Assembly: GCA_026626905.1 (NCBI GenBank)
Contig: JAPNUX010000008.1
Location: forward strand, 62,001 to 126,000
Length of the DNA: 64,000 bases
Direction of reading: 5' to 3'
DNA from: Desulfurococcus sp.
Lineage (GTDB): Archaea; Thermoproteota; Thermoprotei_A; Sulfolobales; Desulfurococcaceae
The notes below the pieces were generated by a model. It saw only the letters and a list, made by a program, of their open reading frames with translations, did not search any database and had not been told where the DNA came from. Of the stretch, positions 1 to 9,615 are shown in pieces. Within the stretch, counting starts at the first letter, position 1; each line of letters opens with the position of its first letter. The position numbers and the translations under genes were made by a program.

Positions 1-2
1 TC

Positions 3-506
3 CCTCCTAGAACAGATGAAAGAATACACGAGGAGATCAATAAGAAGGAGAAGGCTGCCGCGATAGCTTCAGCTCTAGCAGCTACATCAAGAGTTGAAAT
101 GGTAAGAGGGAGAGGACATGTCTTCAGTGTTGAGAAGCTACCTGTAGTAGTCTCCGATGAAGTTGAGACAGCAGTATCCAGGGCAGCGCAGGCTAGAGAG
201 TACCTCGCGAAAATCGGCTTGTGGAGTGACGTGGAGAGAGCTGCAAGCGGCACAGGTATTAGAGCAGGTAGAGGGAAAATGAGGGGTCGACGGTACGTGG
301 AACCACGCAGCATTCTCTTCGTACTCTCAAGCTACAATGCTCCGCTTGCTAGAGCTGTTAGAAACATGCCTGGTGTCGACGTGGCGACCCCAGGAAACCT
401 AGGGATTATTCATCTAGCCCCGGGCGGCGTGCCTGGGAGGCTTACAGTTATATCTACAAGGGCTCTCAGCGAGGTAGCCTCGAGATTCAAGGTGGTGTTT
501 CTATGA
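3..506 (+). CDS. rpl4: 50S ribosomal protein L4 (3' part)
   Basis: C-terminal 167 codons of archaeal L4; the gene begins before the window, and the reading frame is open from base 3 through [21 protein letters not shown]4 binds domain I of 23S rRNA and lines the exit tunnel. The central [20 protein letters not shown] stretch and the [15 protein letters not shown] loop are typical of archaeal/eukaryotic L4. It overlaps the L23 start by 4 nt (ATGA), as expected in the S10 operon. An internal ATG at 99 is not the real start because the conserved sequence continues upstream of it. Confidence 0.96.
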   Translation, partial: PPRTDERIHEEINKKEKAAAIASALAATSRVEMVRGRGHVFSVEKLPVVVSDEVETAVSRAAQAREYLAKIGLWSDVERAASGTGIRAGRGKMRGRRYVEPRSILFVLSSYNAPLARAVRNMPGVDVATPGNLGIIHLAPGGVPGRLTVISTRALSEVASRFKVVFL

Positions 507-775
507 GCAGCATGGATAGACTCTACAAGGTAATAGTAAGACCTGTTCAAAGCGAGAAAGCCCTAGTCCTAATAGATAAGGAGAACACGCTGACATTCAT
601 AGTAGACTTGAAGGCTACTAAGACTGAGATAAAGAAGGCTGTAGAAGAATTATTCAATGTTAAAGTAGCTGAAGTTAGAACTCTAATAACACCTAGAGGA
701 GAGAAGAAAGCCTACGTTAAGCTTACAGCAGAGTATAAGGCGGGTGAAATAGCCTCCCAGCTAGGCTTAATCTAG
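503..775 (+). CDS. rpl23: 50S ribosomal protein L23
   Basis: A 90-aa L23, normal length for archaea. It binds 23S rRNA at the tunnel exit, where SRP docks. The N-terminal [20 protein letters not shown] and the later [19 protein letters not shown] are family hallmarks. The ATG overlaps the L4 stop by 4 nt, implying translational coupling, and L2 follows after a GGTGG Shine-Dalgarno site. Confidence 0.97.
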   Translation: MSSMDRLYKVIVRPVQSEKALVLIDKENTLTFIVDLKATKTEIKKAVEELFNVKVAEVRTLITPRGEKKAYVKLTAEYKAGEIASQLGLI

Positions 776-785
776 GTGGTTGAGT

Positions 786-1502
786 ATGGGTAAGAGAATA
801 ATACCTCAGAGGAGGGGTAAGGGGTCACCAGTCTACAGGACACCAGACCACCTGCATATAGCTCCAGCTAGATACCCTCCCCTAGACCCGGGTAGAACCT
901 ACAAGGGTATTATAGAAAACCTAGTACACGACCCTGGGAGATGGGTGCCGCTAGCAGAGGTGAAACTTGAGACAGGCCAGGTATTCTACATGCCAGCAGT
1001 TGAAGGAATGTATGTAGGCCAGGTGATAGAGATAGGTCCTGAAGCCAAGCCAGTAAACGGTAACATCCTCCCAGTTGGATTAATACCTGAGGGAATGCAG
1101 GTAGCCAATGTAGAGAAGAATCCAGGCGATGGAGGGAGATACGCTAGATCCAGCGGGACGTACGCTCTAGTAGTCGGGAGAAGCGGTGATAAAACCCAGA
1201 TACAGCTACCCAGCGGTAAGATAGTAGAAGTTTCAAGCAATGCTAGAGCAACCATAGGAGTAGTCAGCGGTGGAGGCAGGCTCGAGAAACCCCTACTCAA
1301 AGCAGGCGCAGCATTCTACAAGTGGAAGGCTAAGAGCCGTGTATGGCCTAAGGTGAGAGGTGTAGCAATGAACCCAGTTGACCACCCGCATGGAGGCGGC
1401 AGCCACCAGCATGTAGGCAGGCCTACAACAGTCGCGAGGAATACACCGCCTGGAAGAAAAGTGGGTCATATAGCCGCCAGGAAGACTGGCAGAGGGAGGT
1501 AG
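786..1502 (+). CDS. rpl2: 50S ribosomal protein L2
   Basis: A 238-aa L2, needed for subunit association and the peptidyl transferase centre. The C-terminal NPVDHPHGGGSHQHVG motif holds the invariant His of the family. The frame also opens at TTG 780, but GGTGGT (775-780) is a Shine-Dalgarno site overlapping that codon and well spaced for ATG 786, so I chose 786. T-rich sequence follows the stop (about 1528-1534), then two non-ribosomal genes before S19. Confidence 0.96.
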   Translation: MGKRIIPQRRGKGSPVYRTPDHLHIAPARYPPLDPGRTYKGIIENLVHDPGRWVPLAEVKLETGQVFYMPAVEGMYVGQVIEIGPEAKPVNGNILPVGLIPEGMQVANVEKNPGDGGRYARSSGTYALVVGRSGDKTQIQLPSGKIVEVSSNARATIGVVSGGGRLEKPLLKAGAAFYKWKAKSRVWPKVRGVAMNPVDHPHGGGSHQHVGRPTTVARNTPPGRKVGHIAARKTGRGR

Positions 1503-1566
1503 CTTCACCCCTTTGCCCTCCAGCTGTTATTTTACAGGGGTCTACTAGTTTCATGGGTTAACATGA

Positions 1567-2484
1567 ATGCACCTGGATACAACTGACCCGATCGTGAGGA
1601 AGGTATACGAGATATATGGGCCTGTTGTCGAGACTAGGCAGCCGGTTAGAGACCCTGAGGAGATGATCAGGGTTCTAAGAGAAGAGTTTAAGCTTATCGT
1701 TAAACCCTATGTTGTCTACATAACGTTATCTGCGTTCATAAATAATAGACCTGTCCTCTACGAGGGCCCCCCGGGAACCGGTAAAACTGAGATTGGTGAG
1801 GCAATACTATACTTGTGGAGCGGTAAGAAGCCCTTTGTACTACCCTGCAGTGAGAACTACGATGAGTACAGGGTTATAGGAGACTTCCATCCAGCTATGG
1901 CTATGGCTAAGGGATTCAATGAGGAGAGCTTTATACCTAGGCCTCTACTAGCAGGGCTGATAATGGAGGCAGGCGTCCTAATAGATGAGATCAGGAGGAG
2001 TAGCGAGGAGTTCCAGAACCTCCTCCTGGATATAATAGATAAGAGGAGGATCATTATACCGGAGCTCAAGAAGGTATACTATCAGAGCGGGATGGGATTC
2101 CAGGTAGTATTTACCAGCAACCCCTACGATATAGCTCAAGGAGAGTTGAGCGATGCCTTCCTCAGGAGAGTTGTAAGAGTAGAATTCCACTACCCGTCTA
2201 TACAGGAGGAGTACGAGATACTCAAGCTTAAGCTAGGCGATTTAAGCAGGAGGCTTGACGACAACATAGTCTTCAAGGCGCTCGAGGTAGTCAATAAGCT
2301 GAGGAGTAAAGCAGTCTACAAGCCAGGTATCTCCGAGACTGTTACATGGCTGACTCTTACAGCTTTAATCTCAGATATGAAGGGTAGGGAGAAAGCAAGC
2401 GAGGAAGATCTGCGCGAGGCGGGTAAAGCCGTCCTCTACAAGAACCCGGAGGATAGAGAGCTTGTCGAAGAACTCCTCGAGTAG
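1567..2484 (+). CDS. MoxR-family AAA+ ATPase
   Basis: 305-aa MoxR-type AAA+ ATPase. Seen: Walker A GPPGTGKT (residues 67-74), Walker B GVLIDEI with the following RRSSEEFQNLLLDIID, a sensor-1 region VVFTSNPYD, and SDAFLRR as the probable arginine finger. MoxR ATPases act with VWA-domain partners as chaperone-like remodelling pairs (RavA-ViaA, CbbQ-CbbO, NorQ-NorD). The next gene is such a VWA protein and overlaps or nearly abuts it, so the two should form one system. It stands between L2 and S19 inside the ribosomal operon. The client is unknown. Confidence 0.9.
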   Translation: MHLDTTDPIVRKVYEIYGPVVETRQPVRDPEEMIRVLREEFKLIVKPYVVYITLSAFINNRPVLYEGPPGTGKTEIGEAILYLWSGKKPFVLPCSENYDEYRVIGDFHPAMAMAKGFNEESFIPRPLLAGLIMEAGVLIDEIRRSSEEFQNLLLDIIDKRRIIIPELKKVYYQSGMGFQVVFTSNPYDIAQGELSDAFLRRVVRVEFHYPSIQEEYEILKLKLGDLSRRLDDNIVFKALEVVNKLRSKAVYKPGISETVTWLTLTALISDMKGREKASEEDLREAGKAVLYKNPEDRELVEELLE

Positions 2485-2488
2485 CAGT

Positions 2489-4378
2489 ATGGATGCGAGA
2501 AGCCTAGTTGACGAGGCTATCTCAAGAGAGATAGAGGCTTTAAAACCCAGGTTGAGCGAGCTAAGAGAGACCCCGGTCGACAAGCTTGTACTCTACGTTA
2601 AAATGAAGCTTGCACTTAAAGCACTAGCAAGAGATGAAGGCATCTTAGCTAGCCTAGAGGAGGCTCTAGCTGAGTCACTAGGCTTAAAGCTAAAGCATCC
2701 CGGGGGCTCCAGGGAGGGTCTTGTAGAGTACTTCCAGCCTGCAGAGAACCTCTGGAGAAGGCTGGGTAGAAGCCGTCGTTTAACAGCCAGCAGGCTGCTT
2801 AGTGAATCCTCTTCGAGGGATGAAGTGCTCACGTACATATGGTTGAGAAGAAGCGGAGTGCTTAAAAAGCGGTCTGATGGCTCGCTGATAGCGAGTAGAG
2901 TAGAGGCGCAGCGCTCTTTAAGCAATGAGAGGTGCGAGGTAGCCTTAGAGGATATAAGCCGCTACCTTAAAGAAGTCTCCAGTAGCCTCTGGAGTAAAGT
3001 GATAACTAGAAGCCTCCTCGAGAATGCTAGTACAAGCGAGCTTGTATCCCTAGCTGGAGAATACTACGGGTTTAATGCTAGTGTTGACGCAAGGATCACA
3101 GAGGAGTTAAGAAAACGGATTCTAAACGGGTGGAAGCCGGCTCCAAGCGACGCTAGAAGACTTGAAGACGCATTAAGAGATGCTCTTAAAGGAGTAACCG
3201 GCGTGGAAGTCCCCTTACATCTACTACCCTACATTGACACAGTAGAAGAGTACGTGGCTGCGAGAAGAGAGAGGCTAGCGAGAGAAATTGAGAGGCTGCC
3301 GTTAAAGGAGAGGTGGAGTATTCTGAGAAGCCTGAGAAGGAAGGTGAGAGACCCCGGCTTCTACGAGAGCTTAAACCCTATCACTCTAATGGATCTTAAG
3401 GGTCTCGGAGGCTTAAGCGAACCATTAGCAGGGAAGGTGGCTCTCGGCGAGGCCATAGGAAGCTATCTCGAATACCTTTTAACCGGGGATGCATCCTACA
3501 AGACTTACGCTCTACACGTAGCTGAAAGAATAGATGCTTCAATACTAGACCCCAGGTACAAGCCGATCCTTGAAAGCATAATTAACGGTGACGATGGAAG
3601 ACTTCTCTTCCTGCTTGGAAGGGAGATGAGTCTTGATGCACTCGAGTTAATATCGATTAAGCTTGGCGATGAGTACTCGAGGAGAGGGATTCTGGATCCA
3701 GTTCTAGTCAAGAAGGCCGTGGTACTAGGCCTAAGGCTCTTAAACTACATGAGGAAGAAAGCTGGCCTCCCGCAGAAGCGTAAAGCTGTAGGCGTGAAGG
3801 GGAGGCTGGAGGTCAGGGAAACCATGTATAAGTGGGTGAGATTCAACTACAATTCAGTCTTCAAGGGGCGGGTGAAGCGGAGGAGGCTTATAGGAGTAGT
3901 TGATGTCAGCGGTAGCATGGCTAGGTTCTCACTATGGTCTATTCTCTCACTTGCATTCACTCTACCTGCTACATCGCATGTAGTAGTCTTCAGCGAGGAG
4001 GCACGGGTCTACAAGCTTCCCTCCAGGAAGACTGTGGCTGTTCTCGCGGGATTCCTCGAGAAGCTTTACACTGAGGGCTTTAAGGGGTACACGAATATCT
4101 CTAGAGCGCTTAGAGTAGCCGGCGAGCTAGCATTGAAGACAGGCTCGAAAACCCTGCTCTTATTCAGCGACCTCAAGCAGACAGTGCCCGGCGAGGAGCC
4201 CTGGAGTGTTGCAGGCAGCCTGACTAGTAAGGGGTTAAGGATAGTAGCGTTGACACCCTACACTACTAGCGATGTAGTAGCAGAGAAGTACAGGAGTGCG
4301 GGATGCGATGTTGTAGCTGTAGAGAACCCCGAGAGCATACCGATTATTTTAAAAAGGAAGATTAGTCTTAAAAAATGA
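2489..4378 (+). CDS. VWA-domain protein (CoxE/ViaA-like), partner of the MoxR ATPase
   Basis: About 629 aa. A long helical, charged N-terminal region (roughly residues 1-460) has no fold I can name. A C-terminal von Willebrand A domain follows, with the complete metal site: DVSGSM near residue 472, Thr in KGYTNISRAL, and Asp in LLLFSDLKQT. The layout matches ViaA and CoxE-like partners of MoxR ATPases. The frame is also open from TTG 2462, 23 nt inside the ATPase gene; ATG 2489 lies 4 nt after the ATPase stop and is preferred. About 55 nt separate it from S19. Target and cellular role are unknown. Confidence 0.85.
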   Translation: MDARSLVDEAISREIEALKPRLSELRETPVDKLVLYVKMKLALKALARDEGILASLEEALAESLGLKLKHPGGSREGLVEYFQPAENLWRRLGRSRRLTASRLLSESSSRDEVLTYIWLRRSGVLKKRSDGSLIASRVEAQRSLSNERCEVALEDISRYLKEVSSSLWSKVITRSLLENASTSELVSLAGEYYGFNASVDARITEELRKRILNGWKPAPSDARRLEDALRDALKGVTGVEVPLHLLPYIDTVEEYVAARRERLAREIERLPLKERWSILRSLRRKVRDPGFYESLNPITLMDLKGLGGLSEPLAGKVALGEAIGSYLEYLLTGDASYKTYALHVAERIDASILDPRYKPILESIINGDDGRLLFLLGREMSLDALELISIKLGDEYSRRGILDPVLVKKAVVLGLRLLNYMRKKAGLPQKRKAVGVKGRLEVRETMYKWVRFNYNSVFKGRVKRRRLIGVVDVSGSMARFSLWSILSLAFTLPATSHVVVFSEEARVYKLPSRKTVAVLAGFLEKLYTEGFKGYTNISRALRVAGELALKTGSKTLLLFSDLKQTVPGEEPWSVAGSLTSKGLRIVALTPYTTSDVVAEKYRSAGCDVVAVENPESIPIILKRKISLKK

Positions 4379-4442
4379 ATCTAGTATGCTGTAATACTGA
4401 GTGCTTAACAGGTTTAAAGTGAATTAGGAGGGGTTGAGTAGC

Positions 4443-4877
4443 TTGGCGCTAAGCCCGCAGGAGATACCGGTTGAATGGAGGAAGTTTAAGTATAGAGGCA
4501 GGAGTCTAGAGGAGCTCTTAAGCATGTCCATGGATGAGCTAGTAAACATTCTTCCAGCGAGACAGAGGAGGAGTCTTAAGAGAGGTTTAACTAGAGCCCA
4601 GATAAAACTACTAGCAAAGATCAGGAGGATCCTCAGGAACCCCGAGCTAGCTAAGAAGGCTGTCATAAAGACTCATGTGAGAGACATGGTTGTGCTTCCA
4701 GAAATGGTTGGGCTTACTATAGCAGTCTACAATGGAAAGGAGTTCGTGCCTGTTAAGATCACCCCTGAAATGATAGGGCATTATCTGGGAGAGTTCAGTC
4801 CAAGCACGAAGAAGGTTACACATGGAGAGCCTGGGTTGAAGGCTACCAAGGCGAGTCGATTCATAGCAGTGAAGTAG
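4443..4877 (+). CDS. rps19: 30S ribosomal protein S19
   Basis: Archaeal S19, about 144 aa; it contacts the head of 16S rRNA near the A-site finger. EEIPVEW-type N-terminus, the [15 protein letters not shown] block and the [14 protein letters not shown] tail are diagnostic. Two TTG starts are possible. GGAGGGG (4427-4433) touches TTG 4434 but is 9 nt from TTG 4443, so 4443 is preferred. The gene resumes the canonical order L2-S19-L22-S3 after the MoxR-VWA insertion. Confidence 0.94.
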   Translation: MALSPQEIPVEWRKFKYRGRSLEELLSMSMDELVNILPARQRRSLKRGLTRAQIKLLAKIRRILRNPELAKKAVIKTHVRDMVVLPEMVGLTIAVYNGKEFVPVKITPEMIGHYLGEFSPSTKKVTHGEPGLKATKASRFIAVK

Positions 4878-4888
4878 GTGGGTGTGCA

Positions 4889-5362
4889 ATGCCTACATGG
4901 CACTACTCTGTTAAATTCGAGGATGAGTCAAAGATTGCTAAAGCAGTTAGATACGATATACCTGTTTCAATCAAGTACATGCGTGAAATAGCCTATACGC
5001 TTAAAGGAATGAAGCTCAGCGATGCTATAAGATTCCTCGAGGAAGTCATCAAGCTGAAGCAGCCGGTGCCGTTTAGAAGGTATCACGGGAAGCTAAGCCA
5101 TAAGAGGGGGCTAGCTGACAGGTTCAAGTGGCCTTCTGGAAGATACCCTGTCAAGGGAGCTAAATACGCTCTTGAAGTACTGAGGAATGTTGAAGCTAAC
5201 GCTGAGAATAAAGGACTGGATAAAAGTAAGCTAGTCATAATCCATATAGCAGCTCATAAAGGCTTAACTCTGAAGAGGTATATGCCTAGAGCCTTCGGCC
5301 GGGCAACACCCAAGTACCGTAGGATGAGTCATCTAGAAGTCATTGTAGGCGAGGTGGAGTAG
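4889..5362 (+). CDS. rpl22: 50S ribosomal protein L22
   Basis: 157-aa L22 of the archaeal/eukaryotic (L17e) type, a tunnel-wall protein. Seen: WHYSVKFEDESKIAKA at the N-terminus, the RYHGKLSHKRGLADRFKWPSG loop region, and the HIAAHKGLTLKRYMPRAFGR C-terminal signature. The ATG follows a GGTGGG Shine-Dalgarno site. It sits 11 nt after S19 and 2 nt before S3. Confidence 0.97.
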   Translation: MPTWHYSVKFEDESKIAKAVRYDIPVSIKYMREIAYTLKGMKLSDAIRFLEEVIKLKQPVPFRRYHGKLSHKRGLADRFKWPSGRYPVKGAKYALEVLRNVEANAENKGLDKSKLVIIHIAAHKGLTLKRYMPRAFGRATPKYRRMSHLEVIVGEVE

Positions 5363-5364
5363 GC

Positions 5365-6030
5365 TTGGTTGGACCACGCGTTAAATCATACTTCCTAAGC
5401 TACGGTTTGAAGAAGCTAATGGTGGATGAAGTATTAGCCAGCTACTTCAAGGATGCAGGGTACGCTGGCGTAGAGCTCTATAGAACTCCCACAGGCCACC
5501 GCGTGGTGATATACGCAGAGTACCCGAGCAGGCTGATAGGTAGAGGTGGAAGCGTAATAAAGAAGCTGACAGCCATCATGGAGAATAGATTAGGACTCGA
5601 AAACACCAGCATAACAATATCACCTGTAGTCGACCCAGACTTAAACGCGAGGGTTGTAGCCTTCAGAATAGTGAGAGCTCTAGAGAAAGGGATGCACTAC
5701 CGTCGCGTAATGATGTACATGCTTAGAAGGATAATGGAGGCTGGAGCAGTAGGCGCAGAAATAGTTGTAAGCGGTAAGCTTAGAGGTGAGAGAGCAACAT
5801 ACGAGAAGCTGAAGGCTGGGAGAGTCTACAAGACCGGCGAGCCAGTAGAATACATTGTTGATAGAGCAGTAGCTAAAGCCCTCCTAAAACCAGGAATATA
5901 CGGTGTTGAAGTAGTCATAGTTAAACCAGGCGTAAGGCTACCAGACCAGGTGACCTTGAAAACCCCTAGCCCCCAGGAGCTAGAGGACCTCAAGCCTAAA
6001 GTCCAGCAGGGTGGTAGTAGTGAAGGCTAG
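5365..6030 (+). CDS. rps3: 30S ribosomal protein S3
   Basis: 221-aa S3. It contains a type II KH domain with the loop [12 protein letters not shown] (about residues 52-63) and the S3 C-terminal domain ([29 protein letters not shown]). It sits at the mRNA entry side of the 30S subunit. It starts with TTG after GAGGTGGAG. Its 3' end overlaps the L29 start by 11 nt. Confidence 0.96.
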   Translation: MVGPRVKSYFLSYGLKKLMVDEVLASYFKDAGYAGVELYRTPTGHRVVIYAEYPSRLIGRGGSVIKKLTAIMENRLGLENTSITISPVVDPDLNARVVAFRIVRALEKGMHYRRVMMYMLRRIMEAGAVGAEIVVSGKLRGERATYEKLKAGRVYKTGEPVEYIVDRAVAKALLKPGIYGVEVVIVKPGVRLPDQVTLKTPSPQELEDLKPKVQQGGSSEG

Positions 6031-6226
6031 TGAGATAAGAAAGATGAGCCCCGAGGAGAGAGTGAGAAAGCTTAACGAGCTGAGATTAGAGCTAGTGAAG
6101 CTAAGACTACAAGCTAGAATGGGGACTCTAACTAATACAGCTAGGATTAGAAACGTGAAGCGGGATATAGCTAGGATACTAACAGTAATACGGGAGACTA
6201 GTGGAGCTAGAGGTGCAGGAGAGTGA
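6020..6226 (+). CDS. rpl29: 50S ribosomal protein L29
   Basis: 68-aa L29, a two-helix protein near the tunnel exit. [20 protein letters not shown] and [19 protein letters not shown] fit the family. The frame opens at GTG 6011, but the GGTGGT Shine-Dalgarno (6010-6015) favours GTG 6020, giving the usual M-K-A-S-E-I start. Its stop overlaps the next start (GTGA). Confidence 0.93.
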   Translation: MKASEIRKMSPEERVRKLNELRLELVKLRLQARMGTLTNTARIRNVKRDIARILTVIRETSGARGAGE

Positions 6227-6495
6227 GGAGAGCTAGTACTATTAGACACGATTTAATTGGATTGAAAATTAGAGTCCTCGAGTACCCGGATCGTAAGCTC
6301 GTAGGGCTTGAAGGCGTAGTTGTCGATGAAACCCTCAAGACTATTCTAGTTGAGACAGCTGACGGCAGGAGGGTAAGAGTCTTCAAGTTTAACGGTTTAT
6401 TCGAGTTTACCATGCCCTCCGGCGAGACCATTGTTATTAAAGGGTGGAAGATTGTTGGGAGACCATGGGAGAGATTAAAGAGTGCTTTGAGGTAG
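6223..6495 (+). CDS. rnp1: RNase P protein component 1 (Rpp29/Pop4)
   Basis: 90-aa archaeal Rpp29, an Sm-like barrel subunit that helps RNase P RNA process tRNA 5' ends. Family features: [38 protein letters not shown] and [18 protein letters not shown]. Its place between L29 and S17 is conserved in archaea. It starts with GTG overlapping the L29 stop by 4 nt. A second RNase P subunit gene (Rpp21) lies at 34339. Confidence 0.93.
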   Translation: MRRASTIRHDLIGLKIRVLEYPDRKLVGLEGVVVDETLKTILVETADGRRVRVFKFNGLFEFTMPSGETIVIKGWKIVGRPWERLKSALR

Positions 6496-6501
6496 ATTAC
6501 T

Positions 6502-6852
6502 ATGAGTCAGGTTAAAGTAAACAATATCGGGATACCAGGTGTTCAGCCACCTGAGAAAACGTGTAGTGACCCTAAGTGCCCGTGGCATGGGAACCTTAAG
6601 GTTAGAGGAGTTATTCTGACAGGCGTAGTCGTCAAGAAGAGAATGCACAGGACAGTTGTAGTTAGACACGAGTACCTCCACTACGTTAAAAAGTACATGA
6701 GGTACGAGAAGAGGCATAAGAATATTCACGCTCACCTACCCCCATGCATAGATGTCAGCGAAGGGGATACAGTCATTATAGGTGAAACAAGGCCTCTAGC
6801 AAAGACGGTTTCATTTGTTGTCTTAGGTGTGGCTAGAAGAGGTGGTGAGTAA
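6502..6852 (+). CDS. rps17: 30S ribosomal protein S17
   Basis: 116-aa archaeal S17 (S11e type), an OB-fold 16S rRNA binder. Features: [20 protein letters not shown] with a Cys pair, [20 protein letters not shown], and [19 protein letters not shown]. The stop TAA shares its last A with the ATG of L14 (TAATG). Confidence 0.96.
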   Translation: MSQVKVNNIGIPGVQPPEKTCSDPKCPWHGNLKVRGVILTGVVVKKRMHRTVVVRHEYLHYVKKYMRYEKRHKNIHAHLPPCIDVSEGDTVIIGETRPLAKTVSFVVLGVARRGGE

Positions 6853-7280
6853 TGGGTGCGAAGAGAGCTGTAGCAGGCAAGCCAGCTATCTCCAGGAGGA
6901 GGATTAACACAGGCCTCCAGGTAATGTCGAGGGTTAAGGTAGCTGATAATAGTGGTGCCAGGGAAGTCTTAATTATAGGTGTCCCAGAGTACCATGGAAG
7001 ACTGAGAAGAGTTCCACCAGCTGGTGTAGGAGACCTCGTTGTCGTCAGCGTGAAGAAGGGGACACCCGAGATGAGGAAGAAGATTTTTAAGGCGATAATA
7101 GTACGGCAGAAGAGGCCTTACAAGAGGCCCGACGGCACCTGGGTAGCCTTCGAGGATAACGCAGTCGTCATTCTAACACCCGAGGGGACACCTAAAGGTA
7201 CCGAGATACGTGGGCCTATAGCTAAAGAGGCTGCTGAGAGATGGCCTCAGATAGCGAATCTAGCCTCAATAATAGTCTGA
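6852..7280 (+). CDS. rpl14: 50S ribosomal protein L14
   Basis: 142-aa L14, which sits at the subunit interface near helix 95 of 23S rRNA. Features: [39 protein letters not shown], and [20 protein letters not shown]. It overlaps S17 by 1 nt. Length matches archaeal and eukaryotic homologues. Confidence 0.97.
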   Translation: MGAKRAVAGKPAISRRRINTGLQVMSRVKVADNSGAREVLIIGVPEYHGRLRRVPPAGVGDLVVVSVKKGTPEMRKKIFKAIIVRQKRPYKRPDGTWVAFEDNAVVILTPEGTPKGTEIRGPIAKEAAERWPQIANLASIIV

Positions 7281-7295
7281 GAGGTGGAGTAGACT

Positions 7296-7694
7296 ATGCC
7301 GCTTACAAGCTCAGCTAAGCCGAGCAAGCAGAGAAAGCAGCTTGTAGAGATGCCACTCCACTTAAAGCACAAGCTCTTCAACGCTAAGCTATCCGAGGAG
7401 CTAGCAGAAAAACTGGGTGTTAAAAGGCTGCCGGTCAAGCAGGGGGATACCGTGAGGATTATGAGAGGCGAGTTCAAGGGGCATGAAGGTAAGGTTGTAG
7501 AAGTAGATTTAAAGCGTATTAGAATACACGTAGAGGGAGTTCAGAGGAAGAAGGCTGATGGAACCCCTATCTACGTGCCGATACATCCAAGTAAAGTCAT
7601 GATTATAAAGGCTGATTTAAGTGACAAGTGGAGGCTTAACATAGTAGAGCGCAGGAAGACCAGTATAGTCGAGCAGGCTGGAGAGGCTGGTTGA
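7296..7694 (+). CDS. rpl24: 50S ribosomal protein L24
   Basis: 132-aa archaeal L24 (L26e type) with a KOW motif: VKQGDTVRIMRGEFKGHEGK. It is an early 50S assembly protein. The N-terminal SSAKPSKQRKQLVEMPLHLK is typical of the archaeal form. It starts with ATG about 8 nt after a GGTGGAG site and is followed after 1 nt by S4e. Confidence 0.96.
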   Translation: MPLTSSAKPSKQRKQLVEMPLHLKHKLFNAKLSEELAEKLGVKRLPVKQGDTVRIMRGEFKGHEGKVVEVDLKRIRIHVEGVQRKKADGTPIYVPIHPSKVMIIKADLSDKWRLNIVERRKTSIVEQAGEAG

Positions 7695-7695
7695 A

Positions 7696-8457
7696 ATGGG
7701 TAGCATGGGTGGAAGTAGGCATTTAAAAGCGCTTAGCGCGCCTAGATACTGGCCTATACTTAGAAAGGAGTATAAGTGGACTGTTAAGCCTTCCCCGGGA
7801 CCCCACGCTATTGAGAGATCCATACCGCTGCTTATACTTGTAAGAGATATCCTGGGGTACGCTAAGACAGGTAAGGAGGCTAGGAGGCTCATAGCTGAAG
7901 GACACTTCAAGATTGATGGGAAGACTAGGAGAGACTACAAGTTCCCGGTTGGAGCAATGGATGTAGTTGAAGTAGTAGATACAGGCGTATTCTACAGGGT
8001 TATCCCTGTGCCTACAAAAGTCTTAGATTTAATAGAGATCTCAAGGGAGGAGGCTTCATTCAAGCTGTGTAGGATTGAAGATAAGACAACTGTGAAGGGA
8101 GGGCACATACAGTTAAACCTTCACGATGGCCGAAACCTCCTTGTGAGAGTCAACGATCCAAGAAACCCTGTTGAAGACATCTATGATACACTAGGCACTG
8201 TAAAGATATCTATTCCAGGCCAGCAGCTACTAGACTACATCCCATTAAAGGAGGGCGTGATAGCCATAATCTCCGGTGGTAGAAACATTGGGAGGGTAGG
8301 TAGAATAGTATCCATTCATAGAGGTATGAGGAGGTATAGAAGCATAGTCACCCTTGAAGACGCGAATGGTAGTAGATTCCAGACAAGCCTTGACTATGCA
8401 TTCCCAATAGGCATTGATAAGCCGTTAATAAAGCTCCCAGAGGGTGCCTGGCGGTGA
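7696..8457 (+). CDS. rps4e: 30S ribosomal protein S4e
   Basis: 253-aa S4e, found only in archaea and eukaryotes. N-terminal [20 protein letters not shown], an S4-like RNA-binding domain ([20 protein letters not shown]), a central domain and a C-terminal KOW-like segment ([18 protein letters not shown]). ATG 7705 is a possible second start. Its stop overlaps the L5 GTG by 4 nt. Confidence 0.96.
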   Translation: MGSMGGSRHLKALSAPRYWPILRKEYKWTVKPSPGPHAIERSIPLLILVRDILGYAKTGKEARRLIAEGHFKIDGKTRRDYKFPVGAMDVVEVVDTGVFYRVIPVPTKVLDLIEISREEASFKLCRIEDKTTVKGGHIQLNLHDGRNLLVRVNDPRNPVEDIYDTLGTVKISIPGQQLLDYIPLKEGVIAIISGGRNIGRVGRIVSIHRGMRRYRSIVTLEDANGSRFQTSLDYAFPIGIDKPLIKLPEGAWR

Positions 8458-9017
8458 TAGCTCTTACAAGCGAGGTTGAAAAAGAGATTCTTGAGAAGTG
8501 GAGTAGAAATCCAATGCTTAAACCATTCATAGCTAAGGTCACCGTTAACATAAGTGTTGGAGCTGAGACTGAAAGACTCCCGAAAGCAATACGAGTCCTC
8601 GAGGAGCTAACAGGGCAGAAGCCTGTTCCCAGGAGGGCTAAGAGAACAATCAAGGACTTCGGGATCAGGAAGGGCGAGAATATTGCCGCCAAGGTGACCT
8701 TAAGGGGGGAGAAGGCTTTAGCATTCCTCAGGAAGGTCTTCGAGACTGTAGGCTACAGGCTGAAGGCTTCAAGCTTCGATGATCATGGAAATGTCAGCAT
8801 CGGCATCAAGGAGCACATCCACATGCCTGGAGTCAGATACGACCCGGAGATAGGGATATTCGGCATGGATGTAGCGGTCACCATTGAGAGACCCGGGTAC
8901 AGAGTAATGAGGCGGAAGCGTGCTAGAACTAGTATTCCTAGAAGGCACAGGGTAAGCAAGCTTGAAGCAATGGTTCTATTAAAGCAGTTGTTTGGTGTTG
9001 AAATAGTAGAAGGGTAG
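8454..9017 (+). CDS. rpl5: 50S ribosomal protein L5
   Basis: 187-aa L5, a 5S rRNA-binding protein at the central protuberance. Features: [40 protein letters not shown], and [19 protein letters not shown]. It starts with GTG overlapping the S4e stop (GTGA). Standard spc order S4e-L5-S14. Confidence 0.96.
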   Translation: MIALTSEVEKEILEKWSRNPMLKPFIAKVTVNISVGAETERLPKAIRVLEELTGQKPVPRRAKRTIKDFGIRKGENIAAKVTLRGEKALAFLRKVFETVGYRLKASSFDDHGNVSIGIKEHIHMPGVRYDPEIGIFGMDVAVTIERPGYRVMRRKRARTSIPRRHRVSKLEAMVLLKQLFGVEIVEG

Positions 9018-9027
9018 GTGACTTCTT

Positions 9028-9192
9028 ATGGCTAAATTCAAGCCTCCAAAAATGAATAAGTATGGCCGTGGCACTCAGGTCTGTGTTAGATGCGGGTCGA
9101 GAGATGCAGTTATACAGGCTTACGGTCTTTACCTCTGCAGGCAGTGCTTTAGGGAGGTTGCAACAGTCATAGGCTTCAAGAAGTACGATTAG
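9028..9192 (+). CDS. rps14: 30S ribosomal protein S14, zinc type
   Basis: Short 54-aa gene between L5 and S8. Reading: [20 protein letters not shown], then [20 protein letters not shown]. The four cysteines (CVRC...CRQC) form the zinc site of the short archaeal/eukaryotic S14 (S29e). The length and the L5-S14-S8 order are both canonical. The ATG follows GGTAGGTGA. Confidence 0.95.
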   Translation: MAKFKPPKMNKYGRGTQVCVRCGSRDAVIQAYGLYLCRQCFREVATVIGFKKYD

Positions 9193-9202
9193 GTGGTTAG
9201 TA

Positions 9203-9604
9203 ATGGTGGTCATGGATACTCTCGCAAACGCCCTCTCAGCGATATACAACGCTGAGATGAGAGCTAAGAAGGAGGTTGTAGTCTGGCCGGCATCTAAGCT
9301 AACTCTTAACGTGCTGAAAGTCCTCCAACGGGAGGGATACATAGGGGAGTTCGAGTACATTGATGACGGGAGATGGGGTAAGATAAAGATACAGCTACTG
9401 GGGAGAATCAATAAGATAGGCGTCATTAAGCCTAGATACCCAGTCAAGTACAAGGAGCTCGAGGAGTTCCCAGACTGGCTTAAACGGTATCTCCCAGCAT
9501 ACAATATAGGAGTAGTAATAGTCTCGACTCCCTACGGCGTGTTATCCCACAAGGAGGCTGTAGAGAAGCATACAGGCGGGGTACTCCTAGCATACTGCTA
9601 CTGA
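9203..9604 (+). CDS. rps8: 30S ribosomal protein S8
   Basis: 133-aa S8 (S15Ae type), a primary binder of the 16S rRNA central domain. Features: [40 protein letters not shown], and the C-terminal [17 protein letters not shown]. It starts at ATG 9203 after GGTGGTTAG; a second ATG lies 9 nt later. Confidence 0.96.
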   Translation: MVVMDTLANALSAIYNAEMRAKKEVVVWPASKLTLNVLKVLQREGYIGEFEYIDDGRWGKIKIQLLGRINKIGVIKPRYPVKYKELEEFPDWLKRYLPAYNIGVVIVSTPYGVLSHKEAVEKHTGGVLLAYCY

Positions 9605-9615
9605 GGTGGTAGAGC

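Noticed and set aside
986-1300. Antisense frames of 60-190 codons across the ribosomal genes
   Set aside because: They are shadows of conserved genes, with low-complexity Ser/Leu-rich translations and no ribosome sites.
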